Below the pieces are notes generated by a model. That model saw only the letters and a list, made by a program, of their open reading frames with translations, searched no databases and had not been told where the DNA came from. 64,000 nt of DNA, from assembly GCA_019247795.1 (NCBI GenBank), contig JAFBAK010000245.1:34724-98723 (forward strand), written 5' to 3'. How positions within the stretch are numbered: position 1 is the first letter of the stretch; each line of letters starts with the position of its first letter. This DNA is from Hyphomicrobiales bacterium (GTDB lineage Bacteria; Pseudomonadota; Alphaproteobacteria; Rhizobiales; Beijerinckiaceae). Made by a program: the position numbers and the translations under genes. Shown here piece by piece: positions 47,351 to 57,413 of this stretch.

Positions 47351-49562
47351 GGCGCCGCGTTCTCAAACCGAAGGCGCCCTTCCCGCCACCGATGCCCTGG
47401 CGGAAGCCCCATTCTATATTCCGTCGACAAGCCCCTCGGCGCGTCCGCGGCGAACACTGAAGCACGCCGACACCTTTGCCGTCTTCGACAGCCATGGCGA
47501 CATGGGCGCCTCGGCAGGGGGACCGGACGGGCTGTTCAACCACGACACGCGCTTCCTCTCGCGTCTCGAGCTTCTTATCGGGGGCACGCAACCCCTGCTT
47601 CTCGGCTCAAGCATACGCGACGACAATGTCACGCTCTCGGTCGATCTCACCAATGCGGATATCTTCGAAGGCGGCCACATCGTGCTTCAGCGCGATACGA
47701 TCCACGTGGTCCGCACGGTTTATCTTTGGCGTGGTGTCGCCTACCAGAGGATCGCCGTCTCGAATCACGGCGACGACAGGGTCTCCTTCAATCTGACGCT
47801 GCTCTTCGGCAATGATTTCGCCGACATCTTCGAGGTTCGCGGCCAGCTTCGCCCCAAGCGCGGCCATGCGCATGACGAGTTGCGTGGGGAGGCCGGCGTA
47901 TCGCTCATCTACCGCGGATTGGACGGCGCGACCCGGCGTTCCGAGCTTACCTTCGAGCCGGCACCCACCCGCCGCTCCACGAGCACGGCAACTTACGAGC
48001 TCAGCCTCGAAGCGGGCGAGTCTTGCTCGTTGTTCTTCACGGTGGAATGCCACGGCGCCCAATCGCCGAATCGGGAGGGCTTCTTCAGGGGATTGAGGGA
48101 AGCCAACCGCGAGCGAAGAAGGGGAGCGGCCACCACCATCGAGACCTCCAACGAGGTTTTGAACGAGGCGCTGCGGCGCTCCATGGCCGATCTGCACATG
48201 CTGACGACCCGCACGGTGGAGGGTCCCTACCCTTATGCCGGCACGCCCTGGTTTTCGACCACGTTCGGACGAGACGGCATTATCACGGCGCTGCAAATGC
48301 TTTGGTTCGATCCATCCGTCGCCAAGGGCGTGTTGCTGCGTCTTGCCGATTACCAGGCGACCACGACCGACGATAGCTCCGATGCGCAACCCGGCAAGAT
48401 CTTGCATGAGATGCGCGGAGGCGAAATGGCTGCGCTGAAGGAGGTCCCCTTCGGCCTTTATTACGGCTCGGTGGATTCGACGCCGCTCTTCGTCATCCTC
48501 GCGGGGCTTTACACGGACAGGACGGGTGATCTCGCCACGTTGCGGCAGCTATGGCCGGCCATCAAGCGCGCCTTGCATTGGATGGACACCGCCGGTGATC
48601 CGGACGGCGACGGTTTCCTCGAATATGGCAAGAAGGGAATTCACAGCCTGAAAACGGGCCTTCAGCATCAAGGCTGGAAGGACTCCTTCGATGCTGTCTT
48701 TCATGCCGATGGGCGGCTGGCGCAAGGACCGATCGCGCTCGCTGAAGTGCAGGGTTACGCCTATGCGGCAAGGCGGGCGGCAGCTTCATGCGCCCATCGT
48801 CTCGGCGAGAGTGACCTCGCCCAGGAGCTCGAGCGCTCGGCGGAAAGGCTCGCCGATCGCTTTGACGCGTGTTTCTGGTCCGAGGATCTCGAGCTCTACG
48901 TGCTCGGCCTCGATGGCGATAAGACACCCCTGCAGGTGCGTGCCTCGAATGCCGGCCAGCTTTTATGGACCGGGATCGCGCGGCCAGAGCGGGCCCGAAA
49001 GGTCGGTGAGGCGATGGTGTCGCCGGCTTTTTTCTCCGGATGGGGCGTGCGTACGGTGGCGAAGGGCGAGGCGCGCTACAATCCGATGTCCTATCATAAC
49101 GGCTCCATTTGGCCGCACGACAATTCCCTCATCGCATGGGGTCTCGCCCGCTATGGTTTGATGGGCCAGGCGCAGCGCGTTTTCGAAGCGAATTTCGCCG
49201 CCGCGAGCTACATGGATTTACGCCGTCTGCCGGAACTCTTCTGCGGATTTCGACGACGGCGAGGCGCGGGGCCGACGCTCTACCCGGTCGCCTGCACACC
49301 TCAAGCCTGGGCAAGCGGCGCGCTGTTTCTCATGATTCAGGCTTCGCTCGGCCTCGAATTCGATCCGGCCGCGAAGGAAATCCGCTTCCGCAATCCGACC
49401 TTGCCCGCCTTCGTCGATCAGATCGTGCTGCGGAGGGCGGGATTCGTGGGCGCTGAGGTCGATGTCGCGCTTCGGCGCATCGCCGGGCACGTCTCCTTGC
49501 GAGTGCTGCGCAATTCGGGTCAAGCCAAGGTGACGATGATCCTTGCCGACCGCCCGGCGTAA
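47340..49562 (+). CDS. Amylo-alpha-1,6-glucosidase / glycogen-debranching-type protein
   Basis: N-terminal GDE domain (HGDMGASAGGPDGLFNHDTRFLSRLELLIGG); C-terminal (alpha/alpha)6 YPYAGTPWFSTTFGRDGIITALQMLWF. Confidence 0.88.
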   Translation: MRAEAPRSQTEGALPATDALAEAPFYIPSTSPSARPRRTLKHADTFAVFDSHGDMGASAGGPDGLFNHDTRFLSRLELLIGGTQPLLLGSSIRDDNVTLSVDLTNADIFEGGHIVLQRDTIHVVRTVYLWRGVAYQRIAVSNHGDDRVSFNLTLLFGNDFADIFEVRGQLRPKRGHAHDELRGEAGVSLIYRGLDGATRRSELTFEPAPTRRSTSTATYELSLEAGESCSLFFTVECHGAQSPNREGFFRGLREANRERRRGAATTIETSNEVLNEALRRSMADLHMLTTRTVEGPYPYAGTPWFSTTFGRDGIITALQMLWFDPSVAKGVLLRLADYQATTTDDSSDAQPGKILHEMRGGEMAALKEVPFGLYYGSVDSTPLFVILAGLYTDRTGDLATLRQLWPAIKRALHWMDTAGDPDGDGFLEYGKKGIHSLKTGLQHQGWKDSFDAVFHADGRLAQGPIALAEVQGYAYAARRAAASCAHRLGESDLAQELERSAERLADRFDACFWSEDLELYVLGLDGDKTPLQVRASNAGQLLWTGIARPERARKVGEAMVSPAFFSGWGVRTVAKGEARYNPMSYHNGSIWPHDNSLIAWGLARYGLMGQAQRVFEANFAAASYMDLRRLPELFCGFRRRRGAGPTLYPVACTPQAWASGALFLMIQASLGLEFDPAAKEIRFRNPTLPAFVDQIVLRRAGFVGAEVDVALRRIAGHVSLRVLRNSGQAKVTMILADRPA

Positions 49563-49617
49563 TTCGCTTCGGATCCGGTTTTCGATCCCTTTCCGTTACG
49601 GAGCATTTCACGAGCAC

Positions 49618-49662
49618 AAAAAAGGCGCTCCAAGCAGGTCCACCGAGGAGAGCCGGAGCGCC
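49618..49662 (-). terminator. Rho-independent-like terminator for the GH15 gene
   Basis: On minus strand GGCGCTCC...GGAGCGCC stem followed by T6 (plus-strand AAAAAA before GGCGCTCC). Confidence 0.65.
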
Positions 49663-49753
49663 AGTGCTTTCGCCAATCCGTCTGGAGGGGCTAGGACTGG
49701 CCCATCTCAACCAAGCGCGGGATGAATCGTTCCGGGTGATGACGGCTGAAGCC

Positions 49754-51562
49754 TCAGGCAGGTACATGTTCCTTCGCCGCCGAGGCGCTTTTCTCCGCCA
49801 GCGTCTGCGTTAGACGCAAAGCGGTGTTGACGAGCGCGACGTGGCTGAAAGCCTGCGGGAAATTGCCGAGCATGCAAGCCGCTCGTGGATCATATTCCTC
49901 CGCCAGAAGACCGACATCGTTGCAAAGCCCGATCAGGCGCTCAAAAAGCACTTTGGCCTCGTCGAGCCGTCCGAGAAGCAGAAGATTATCCGCATACCAG
50001 AAGCTGCATGGAAGAAAGGCCCCCTCGCCCGGCGGCAAGCCGTCCTGCGTCTCTTGTGTGCGATAGCGAAGCACCAGACCGTCGGCCATGAGTTGCCGCT
50101 CGATCGCCGCCAACGTACCGCGCACGCGTTCATCCTGCGCCGGCAGAAAGCCGACTACAGGGATGCGCAGCAGACTCGCATCGAGTGTCTTTGACCCATA
50201 GGCTTGCACGAAACTGCCGAGTTCCTTGTCAAAACCTTTGTCGCACACCTGCGCGTGGATCTCATCGCGTATCTTTCGCCATTGATCGAAAGGAGCTTTG
50301 CGATCACGGGCCTCGCCGCGCTTGATGGTGCGGTCGAAGGCGAGCCAGGCCATCACCTTCGAATGCACGAAGTGCTGACGAGGGCCACGCACTTCCCAGA
50401 TTCCCTCGTCCGGCTCTTTCCAAATCTGGGCGAGGTGATCCATCAAGGTGAGCGTGTGTTCCCACCCTCCTTCGATCATCGGAAGATCGCGCAATTTTGC
50501 CTGATACATCGCGTCCGCGACTTCGCCGAAAACATCGAGCTGCAATTGATCGGAGGCCGCATTGCCGATCCGAACCGGACGGGATTTCGCAAAACCCGGC
50601 AGCCATTCGAGCTCGATCTCCGGAATGAGGCGTTCCCCGCCGATCCCATAGAGGATCTGGGTCTGCTCCGGGTTTCCGGCGACGGCGCGCCCTAGCCAGT
50701 TGCGCCAGGCGAGCGCTTCATCGATGTAACCTGCGTCCATGAGCGCGACGAGGCAAAAGGCGGAATCGCGAAGCCAACAAAAGCGGTAATCCCAATTGCG
50801 AACCCCGCCGAGCTTCTCCGGAAGAGAGGTGGTGGGTGCCGCGACGATGCCGCCGGTCGGAAGATGGGTCAGAGCCTTGAGCGTCGCGAGCGAGCGTCGC
50901 ACGATCCGAGACGCCGGACCATCGTAGCGACACTTCTCCGCCCAGCCGGTCCAGAAGCGCTCCGTGTCCCCGAGCGCGATTCTCGGATCGACCGGTGTGG
51001 GATCGATTTCATGGGAACTCCCCCAGGCAAGCGCGAACGCGATGCATTCACCCTCCTTCACCGAAAAATCGGCAACCGTGCGCTGATCCTCGCCATGCGT
51101 TTCGACATCGCTACGCAGGATCAAGGTGTTCGGGCCCGCGACGGCGCGAATGTCGTGCCAGCCGGTCCGTGTGACCCACGGGACTGTGCGCCCGTATTCG
51201 AAACGGATGGCGAGCTCCATGCGCATCTCGACCACCCCGCTCATCCCCTGAACGAGGCGCACCACTTGCGGCGACTTCGTCCCGGTCGGCATGAAATCGA
51301 TGACGCGCGCCGTTCCCTTCGCCGTTTTGTGGTCCGTCTCCAAGATGACGCTGTCGTCACGATAGGCGCGGACAATTTCCACTCGCTGATCGTGAGTTGC
51401 GATCCGCCAATACCCATGCTCTTCCTCGCCCAGCAACTTCGCGAAACAGGCCGGAGAATCGAAGCGTGGCAGGCATAGCCATTCGATTGCGCCATTGCGT
51501 GCCACGAGAGCGGCAGTCCGGCAATCGCCGATCATCGCGTAGTCTTCGATCCGATTGGTCAT
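49754..51562 (-). CDS. Glycoside hydrolase family 15 (glucoamylase/trehalase-like)
   Basis: MTNRIEDYAMIGDCRTAALVARNGAIEWLCLPRFDSPACFAKLLG...GGVRNWDYRFCWLRDSAFCLVALMDAGY. Confidence 0.92.
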   Translation of the reverse strand: MTNRIEDYAMIGDCRTAALVARNGAIEWLCLPRFDSPACFAKLLGEEEHGYWRIATHDQRVEIVRAYRDDSVILETDHKTAKGTARVIDFMPTGTKSPQVVRLVQGMSGVVEMRMELAIRFEYGRTVPWVTRTGWHDIRAVAGPNTLILRSDVETHGEDQRTVADFSVKEGECIAFALAWGSSHEIDPTPVDPRIALGDTERFWTGWAEKCRYDGPASRIVRRSLATLKALTHLPTGGIVAAPTTSLPEKLGGVRNWDYRFCWLRDSAFCLVALMDAGYIDEALAWRNWLGRAVAGNPEQTQILYGIGGERLIPEIELEWLPGFAKSRPVRIGNAASDQLQLDVFGEVADAMYQAKLRDLPMIEGGWEHTLTLMDHLAQIWKEPDEGIWEVRGPRQHFVHSKVMAWLAFDRTIKRGEARDRKAPFDQWRKIRDEIHAQVCDKGFDKELGSFVQAYGSKTLDASLLRIPVVGFLPAQDERVRGTLAAIERQLMADGLVLRYRTQETQDGLPPGEGAFLPCSFWYADNLLLLGRLDEAKVLFERLIGLCNDVGLLAEEYDPRAACMLGNFPQAFSHVALVNTALRLTQTLAEKSASAAKEHVPA

Positions 51563-51864
51563 CGCTTGCACCTTTGGCTCGTTCTCCAGGCTGGGCCTCG
51601 AAATCAAAATCGAGAGTTGCGAGATCTCTTCCTATCCGGAGCCTTTATCCGACAAGTGCAGCAATCGAGAAAACGGGCGAACTCGTGCTGCTGCGGAACT
51701 CGGTCACAATCCAACGCTGCTTGGTAACATCTTCTTGAAAGTTTTGCAGTTTTCTTCATCTGAGTTTTTCGGACAGGAACCCCTCCAGCTGCAGAAGCGT
51801 TTTTCTTGCGCAAGTCTGGTCGGGCGCGACCCGACGACACTCGGATGAATGAGAGGGACCGGAA

Positions 51865-52173
51865 ATGTGCGGGTTTTGGAACGGACGCCTCCAGATTTTG
51901 GCCGCAATGGTCGCCGCCTCGCTCGCCTGGGCTTTCTGGGGTTTGGGCGCGCGTGCGGAAGACGCGCCTTTGCCGCCGAATACCGTGCCTTGCGACGCAT
52001 TCACCAAGAAGAGCGATGGCACATGGTTCGCGACGCGCCCAGTGACCTTCGACATCGGCAACGCGAAGAACCTCAATCTTGACGGGGGCGCCATCACCCC
52101 GAAGTCGCAAACGCTCGGTGGGGTCGACCTCTACGTGCTGCTGGATGCGAAGTGCGGCAAGACACCCGCCTGA
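51865..52173 (+). CDS. Small exported hypothetical protein
   Basis: Signal-peptide-like N-terminus (ILAAMVAASLAWAFWGLGARAE); 102 aa. Confidence 0.55.
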   Translation: MCGFWNGRLQILAAMVAASLAWAFWGLGARAEDAPLPPNTVPCDAFTKKSDGTWFATRPVTFDIGNAKNLNLDGGAITPKSQTLGGVDLYVLLDAKCGKTPA

Positions 52174-52193
52174 AGAAGCGAAAGACATCCGCG

Positions 52194-52499
52194 TTATTGC
52201 TGCCGCGAACGACGGGGCGCCTCCTTGTGGAATTGCGAGCGAAGTTCCCCTTTTGCGGCTTCGAGCGTCTTCTTCTGTGAAGCCGTAAGATTTTTGCCGG
52301 CGCGGTTGATGTAGAACGTCAGCATCGACATGGCCGATCGATAGGGATCGGCTTTCCTTCGTTTGCTGGCACGCGCCGAGCGCTTCAGTGACGCCGCGAT
52401 CTTCTTCGGATCGCCGGATTTGAACACATCCCTCTCGAGGTCGAGCGCATCACTGTGCGCCGTAACCTCGCCTGACCATTTGCGCTTTTCCTTGGCCAT
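52194..52499 (-). CDS. DUF3175 family protein
   Basis: MAKEKRKWSGEVTAHSDALDLERDVFKSGDPKKIAASLKRSARASKRRKADPYRSAMSMLTFYINRAGKNL. Confidence 0.82.
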   Translation of the reverse strand: MAKEKRKWSGEVTAHSDALDLERDVFKSGDPKKIAASLKRSARASKRRKADPYRSAMSMLTFYINRAGKNLTASQKKTLEAAKGELRSQFHKEAPRRSRQQ

Positions 52500-52641
52500 C
52501 GCACATCTCCGAGCCGCGGACGATGTCTTCCCAATGCAATCGCCTCGTTGCTCGTTCCGCGGAAGGCGATCGCGCGAAGGCAAGCAAGGGAAACTGCTTT
52601 GGTGTGACGGCTCGGGAACGCCTAGCCGGCTTATTCGATTT

Positions 52642-53358
52642 ATGTCTGCAATGCCGCAGACCCTCACCACCGCCGATATTGCACTGCGATTGGTGCTCAC
52701 CGTCGCCGCAAGCTTCCTGATCGGCTTCAACAGAAGCGCGCATGAGCACCCGGCCGGGTTGCGCACCACCTTGCTCGTCTGCGTCGCGGCGTCGGTCGCG
52801 ATGATTCAGACCAACATTCTTCTCATTTCAACGCAGAATCAGGAAGGCCACACGATCACCATGGATCTGATGCGGCTCCCGCTCGGCATCCTGACGGGGG
52901 TCGGCTTCATCGGGGGCGGAGCCATCCTGAGGCGCGACGGTCTCGTCCAAGGCGTGACGACGGCCGCCACCCTATGGCTCGTCACCGTCATCGGCTTGTG
53001 CTTCGGAGGCGGGCAATACGGCCTTGGCATCGCGGCGACCCTCATCGGCTTTGTCACTCTTTGGGCGCTGAAATGGGCCGAGCCTCTCCTCCTGCGTTCG
53101 CGCCATGGAACGCTCGTCGTCGAGACGAGCCCGGAGGGACCGGACGAAGCCGCCATCGAAGCTCTGGTGCAAGCGGCGGGCTTCGCCATCGATGTGCGGG
53201 GAATTTCGAAAGAGGTCGAATTGCGCAAGACCAAATGCAAGCTGCGCCTGCACTATCTCTTGTCGCGTGAGCGCGACAAGCCGCGCGAGCTTCTCGAGGA
53301 ATTATCGCATCTTCCAGGCGTCGCTTGCGTCGAATGGGACGACACGATCCTTCCTTGA
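52642..53358 (+). CDS. MgtC/SapB family membrane protein
   Basis: LIGFNRSAHEHPAGLRTTLLVCVAASVAMIQTN...GILTGVGFIGGGAILRRDGLVQGVTTAATLWLVTVIGLCFGGGQY. Confidence 0.93.
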   Translation: MSAMPQTLTTADIALRLVLTVAASFLIGFNRSAHEHPAGLRTTLLVCVAASVAMIQTNILLISTQNQEGHTITMDLMRLPLGILTGVGFIGGGAILRRDGLVQGVTTAATLWLVTVIGLCFGGGQYGLGIAATLIGFVTLWALKWAEPLLLRSRHGTLVVETSPEGPDEAAIEALVQAAGFAIDVRGISKEVELRKTKCKLRLHYLLSRERDKPRELLEELSHLPGVACVEWDDTILP

Positions 53359-53362
53359 GGCT

Positions 53363-54973
53363 TCAGCCCGCGTGGGCGGGCTTCCGGGCCAGATCGACGC
53401 GCCGCAAAAGGAACGCCACGGGAACGAGAAGCGCAGCCAGGGCCGCAAGCGCGGCAAAGACGTCGATATACGAGAGGTATGCTGCCTGGTTCATGAGGGT
53501 CTGGCCGACCCAGGCGATGGCTCGAGATTGCGCGTCGGGGCCTGTCGCGCCATGTGCCGCGAAGTAGTCGCTCGCCTGGTGCAGCGTGTCGCGATAGGCG
53601 ATGGATGATGAAGAGACATGCTCGGCCAATCGAGCCTGATGGAATTGCTCGCGGCGTGCCAGGATAGTTTGGGCCATCGAGACGCCGATGCTGCCGCCAA
53701 GGTTCCGCGCCACGTTGATCAGGGCAGAAGCCTGGCTCGATTTTTCCGGCGGGAGCCCGACATAGGAATAGCTGGTGATCGTCAGGAACAAGATCGGGAT
53801 CGCCATCATCTGAAAGACCCGCGCAAGCGCGAACCAGGCGAAGTTGACGTCCGGTGTGAGCGAGGTGAAATGGTACATCGCGATCGCGATCGTCACCATG
53901 GCACCAGCCATCATATATCGCGGCTGGACGAAGCCGCTGATGCGCCCGGCGATCATCATGGTCACAAGCGCCGCGAAACCGCCCGGCATGAGCGCAAGCC
54001 CGGCGAGCGTCGCCGTGTAACCGAAATTCTCTTGCAGAAGTTGCGGCATGAATTGTGTCGAGCTGAACAGGATCACCCCGACGCTCAGCATCACGAACCA
54101 GGACGTGCCGAATTGCCGGTGCGCGATGAGCCGGATATCGACGATCGGCTCCTTGCGCGTGAGCTCCCAAGGAACGAAGAGGAGGAAAGCGAGGCCCGAA
54201 ACGGCGGCAACGCAGATGATGAAGGTCGAATTGAACCAATCGTCCTCCTGCCCCTTGTCGAGGACGATCTCGAGGCAGCCGAGCCAAAGCGCGACGAGAA
54301 CGAAGCCGATCCAATCGATTTTGAGTCCGCCCCGCAGATGCTCTTGGCGTTCGCGCCGCATGGTTTCGGGCTCGTCGACGAAGAGGTAGACGAGAAACAA
54401 CGAAAGGATTCCCATCGGCACATTGATGAAGAAGATCCAGTGCCATGAGATGTTGTCGGTGATCGCGCCACCGATCGTCGGCCCGAGCGCGGGCGCGACG
54501 ATCACGGTCACGCCGTAGAGCGCAAAAGCCTGAGCGCGCTTCGAGGGTGGAAACGTATCGGCGAGCATCGACTGCTCGTTCGGCGCGAGACCGCCGCCCC
54601 CCGCGCCTTGGAAAACACGGGCGGTGATGAGCGAAGCGAGATTGGGCGCGAGGCCGCAAGCGAGCGAGCTCGCGGTGAAGAGCGCAACGGAGAGCATGTA
54701 AAAGCGCTTGCGGCCGATGACGCCGGCGAGCCAGCCACTCACCGGAAGAATGATGGCGTTGGAGACGAGATAGCTGGTGATGATCCAGGTGCTCTCGTCG
54801 ATGCTCGCCGAGAGCGCGCCCGCGATATGGCGAAGCGCCACATTGGCGATCGACGTGTCGAGCACCTCCATGAACGTCGCAATCGACAGGATGGCCGCGA
54901 TGAGCCAAGGATTTCGCGAGCCGGCGGCGGAACGATCTCGTGTCCAGCCGGCGTCGGGATCATTCTGGCTCAT
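53363..54973 (-). CDS. EmrB-like MFS drug exporter (DHA2)
   Basis: IATFMEVLDTSIANVALRHIAGALSASIDESTWIITSYLVSNAIILPVSGWLAGVIGRKRFYM; partner of EmrA-like gene. Confidence 0.92.
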   Translation of the reverse strand: MSQNDPDAGWTRDRSAAGSRNPWLIAAILSIATFMEVLDTSIANVALRHIAGALSASIDESTWIITSYLVSNAIILPVSGWLAGVIGRKRFYMLSVALFTASSLACGLAPNLASLITARVFQGAGGGGLAPNEQSMLADTFPPSKRAQAFALYGVTVIVAPALGPTIGGAITDNISWHWIFFINVPMGILSLFLVYLFVDEPETMRRERQEHLRGGLKIDWIGFVLVALWLGCLEIVLDKGQEDDWFNSTFIICVAAVSGLAFLLFVPWELTRKEPIVDIRLIAHRQFGTSWFVMLSVGVILFSSTQFMPQLLQENFGYTATLAGLALMPGGFAALVTMMIAGRISGFVQPRYMMAGAMVTIAIAMYHFTSLTPDVNFAWFALARVFQMMAIPILFLTITSYSYVGLPPEKSSQASALINVARNLGGSIGVSMAQTILARREQFHQARLAEHVSSSSIAYRDTLHQASDYFAAHGATGPDAQSRAIAWVGQTLMNQAAYLSYIDVFAALAALAALLVPVAFLLRRVDLARKPAHAG

Positions 54974-56205
54974 CTCACCTTGACCGACGGCACCACCGAC
55001 ATGCCAGGGCCGAGCTCTAGTCCCGGCAGCTTGTCGAAAACGATCTTCACCGGGATACGCTGCACGACCTTCACATAGTTGCCGGTGGCGTTCTCCGCCG
55101 GCAGCAGGCTGAAGGCGGTTCCGCTTCCGGCCTGGATGCTGTCCACATGACCCGGAAAGCTATGGCCGTAGGCATCGACCTCGATCCGCGTCTTCTGCCC
55201 GGGGCGCATGAGGGCGAGCTGCGTTTCCTTGTAGTTCGCCGTTACCCAGACCTCGAGCGGCACCAGCATCATCAAGGTCTGGCCGGGAACCGCATAAGCT
55301 CCGGTGGCCGCCGTCAGCCTGGTCACCCGACCGGCGACCGAGGCAGTGAGCGTGGTCCGCGAAAAATTGGCATTCGCCTGTTCGAGCTGCGCCTGAGCTT
55401 GCTTGAGCTGCCCTTCACTGCTTCGCCGTTGCGCGTGCAGCACGTTGACCTGCTTTTCAGCCTCACCATGCGCGGCTTGCGCCGCGTCGAAAGCGGCCTG
55501 TTTTTGCCGCAGATCGCTCGCGGCTTGCTGCGCCTGTTGCACCGTGCCGGCGCCCTTCGTCACGAGGTCCTGGTAGCGCGTATTTTCCTGCTTGGAGAAG
55601 GCGAGCGCGGCTTCCGCTTGCGCGGCTTGCTTCGCAGTCTCCTCAATGCGCGCTTGTTGCTGCTCGATTTGCGCGTCGCTGTTGGCGATCGAAGCTTGCG
55701 CTGTCGCGACCTGGGCGTCCGCCTGGTCCACCGCCGCGCGATAGTCCCGATCATCGATGCGCGCGAGAACCGCGCCCGGCTGGACGAGCTGATTGTCGGT
55801 GACCGGAACCGAGACGAGCGCGCCGGCAACTTGCGAGCTCACTGCAACCGGATGAGCATCGATGAAGGCGTCGTCCGTGGTCTCGTAATGTCGCGCCTGG
55901 AGCCACCAGACCAGAGCTCCAACGAGGCCGGCGATCAGGAGAAGCGCGACGAGGGTTGCCGCGAGTTTGTGCCTGCGGATGAGGCTTTGGAGACCCGCTG
56001 ATTCCTCGCCCTTCTCCTTCTGCGCAGCTTGGTCGCCGGGAGGGCGCCGATTGCGATCCTTATTCTCCACGACCCTCCCGCCTTCGTCCTCATCCTTTCT
56101 CGGGCGATCCATGAAGGCCTTCGCGATGGGCGAAGGAGGGACTCGCGCGTCCTGTCGCTCGGCAAGATTGCCGCTTGCACCCTCCGACGCAGTTTCCGAA
56201 TCCAT
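54970..56205 (-). CDS. EmrA-like HlyD family secretion/adaptor protein
   Basis: HYETTDDAFIDAHPVAVSSQVAGALVSVPVTDNQLVQPGAVLARIDDRDY; coiled coil; overlaps emrB-like start. Confidence 0.92.
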   Translation of the reverse strand: MDSETASEGASGNLAERQDARVPPSPIAKAFMDRPRKDEDEGGRVVENKDRNRRPPGDQAAQKEKGEESAGLQSLIRRHKLAATLVALLLIAGLVGALVWWLQARHYETTDDAFIDAHPVAVSSQVAGALVSVPVTDNQLVQPGAVLARIDDRDYRAAVDQADAQVATAQASIANSDAQIEQQQARIEETAKQAAQAEAALAFSKQENTRYQDLVTKGAGTVQQAQQAASDLRQKQAAFDAAQAAHGEAEKQVNVLHAQRRSSEGQLKQAQAQLEQANANFSRTTLTASVAGRVTRLTAATGAYAVPGQTLMMLVPLEVWVTANYKETQLALMRPGQKTRIEVDAYGHSFPGHVDSIQAGSGTAFSLLPAENATGNYVKVVQRIPVKIVFDKLPGLELGPGMSVVPSVKVR

Positions 56206-56492
56206 CAAAGTTTCGTGCTCCAGCGAGAACTTCGAATATAATTTCGCTCCGCTAAAAAATCCTGAAATCACAACGAGTTAATGTGCCAGCCGGTCTGGCG
56301 GCTTTCCCTTGAAAGCGAACCCGTCCAGCGCATCATTGGTTCCCTGACGCTCACCCGCACCACCTGATGCGCGCGCGAGCCAGCAACATCGTCATGTGCA
56401 AGAACATGAAGCCCGCGCTTTCGCCACATTGGGCGTGCAACCCTTCCTTAATTGTATTTTGCTGATTCGAGGTCAGCGCGGAGCTTCATCTC

Positions 56493-56933
56493 ATGGCTAA
56501 TTTCCAGTCGAATACCGGCAATGACGGCGCGAATACCATCGCCGCACTTGGCCTTCGTTGGGCGGCATTGCGAGGAATGCTGGGTTCTCCTCTCATCAAC
56601 GCCGAAGACCAAAAGCCGCTACGTGACGAATTGCTTCAGGAGCTTCAGTCGATCGGGCAGGCGATGTCGGAGATCTCGGCGCGAAACGGAGTCGAGCTAT
56701 GTGCCAAAATCGACGTCGTCAGCGAAGAGCTGAAGAAAATCTCAGGCGATGACGAGGATCCGGCCCAAAATCTCCTCGCGAGCATTCGCAAGGACGTTTT
56801 GGCATTGACTCCTCGCGCCGTCGCGGAGAGATCGAGCGTTCAGTTGGTTCGCGGCATGTCGCCTCATCGCAGCGGGGATTCGCCCGCGATGTCGGAGGCG
56901 GCCCGAGGAGGCGAGGCGGCGAAGGGTTCCTGA
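56493..56933 (+). CDS. Hypothetical protein
   Basis: ORF MANFQSNTGNDGANTIAALGLRWAALRGML...; plausible start, no family recognised. Confidence 0.45.
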   Translation: MANFQSNTGNDGANTIAALGLRWAALRGMLGSPLINAEDQKPLRDELLQELQSIGQAMSEISARNGVELCAKIDVVSEELKKISGDDEDPAQNLLASIRKDVLALTPRAVAERSSVQLVRGMSPHRSGDSPAMSEAARGGEAAKGS

Positions 56934-56985
56934 GCCCGGGGGCGCCACCGCTGCGGCTCGGACCGGAACGCGACATTGAATAGGC

Positions 56986-57405
56986 GTGAGGCAAATGATG
57001 GTCTTTCGGTGTGATACGAGCCGCGGCGCAACGAGTGCTCTTGTCGTCGTGCTATTTCTGGCGTTGACGGCTTGCGTCGCGCCCCGATCCTTCTCCGGTC
57101 CGGGGCCTGGCCCCGGTCCTGCCGTCGATCTGAAAGCTCGTTCGGAGGCGGCGCAGGCCGCCTGTCGCGCCCAGCCCCTCGTGAGCTATGTGGCGCGCGC
57201 CAAATGCCTGAACGACGCCGCGATGATCGCCGCTCCCCTCAACGAGAATCCGGATCTTTTCCGTCGGGCCTTGAATGCTCGCATCGAGATCGCAACGCGC
57301 GTCGACAAGAAAGAGATCACGCCGGAAGACGGCGCAAATCAATATGCGGATATCGAGGCCCGTCTCGCGGAGGAAGGCAAAGCGCGCCTCGCCAATGGCG
57401 AATAG
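56986..57405 (+). CDS. Putative exported lipoprotein, hypothetical
   Basis: Lipobox-like LALTACVAPRSF; start may be downstream at MMVFRC. Confidence 0.55.
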   Translation: MRQMMVFRCDTSRGATSALVVVLFLALTACVAPRSFSGPGPGPGPAVDLKARSEAAQAACRAQPLVSYVARAKCLNDAAMIAAPLNENPDLFRRALNARIEIATRVDKKEITPEDGANQYADIEARLAEEGKARLANGE

Positions 57406-57413
57406 GCGCAAGT

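Noticed and set aside
54970-56205. EmrAB-type efflux pair as a novel system
   Set aside because: Organisation and sequence are those of an ordinary HlyD/DHA2 pump.
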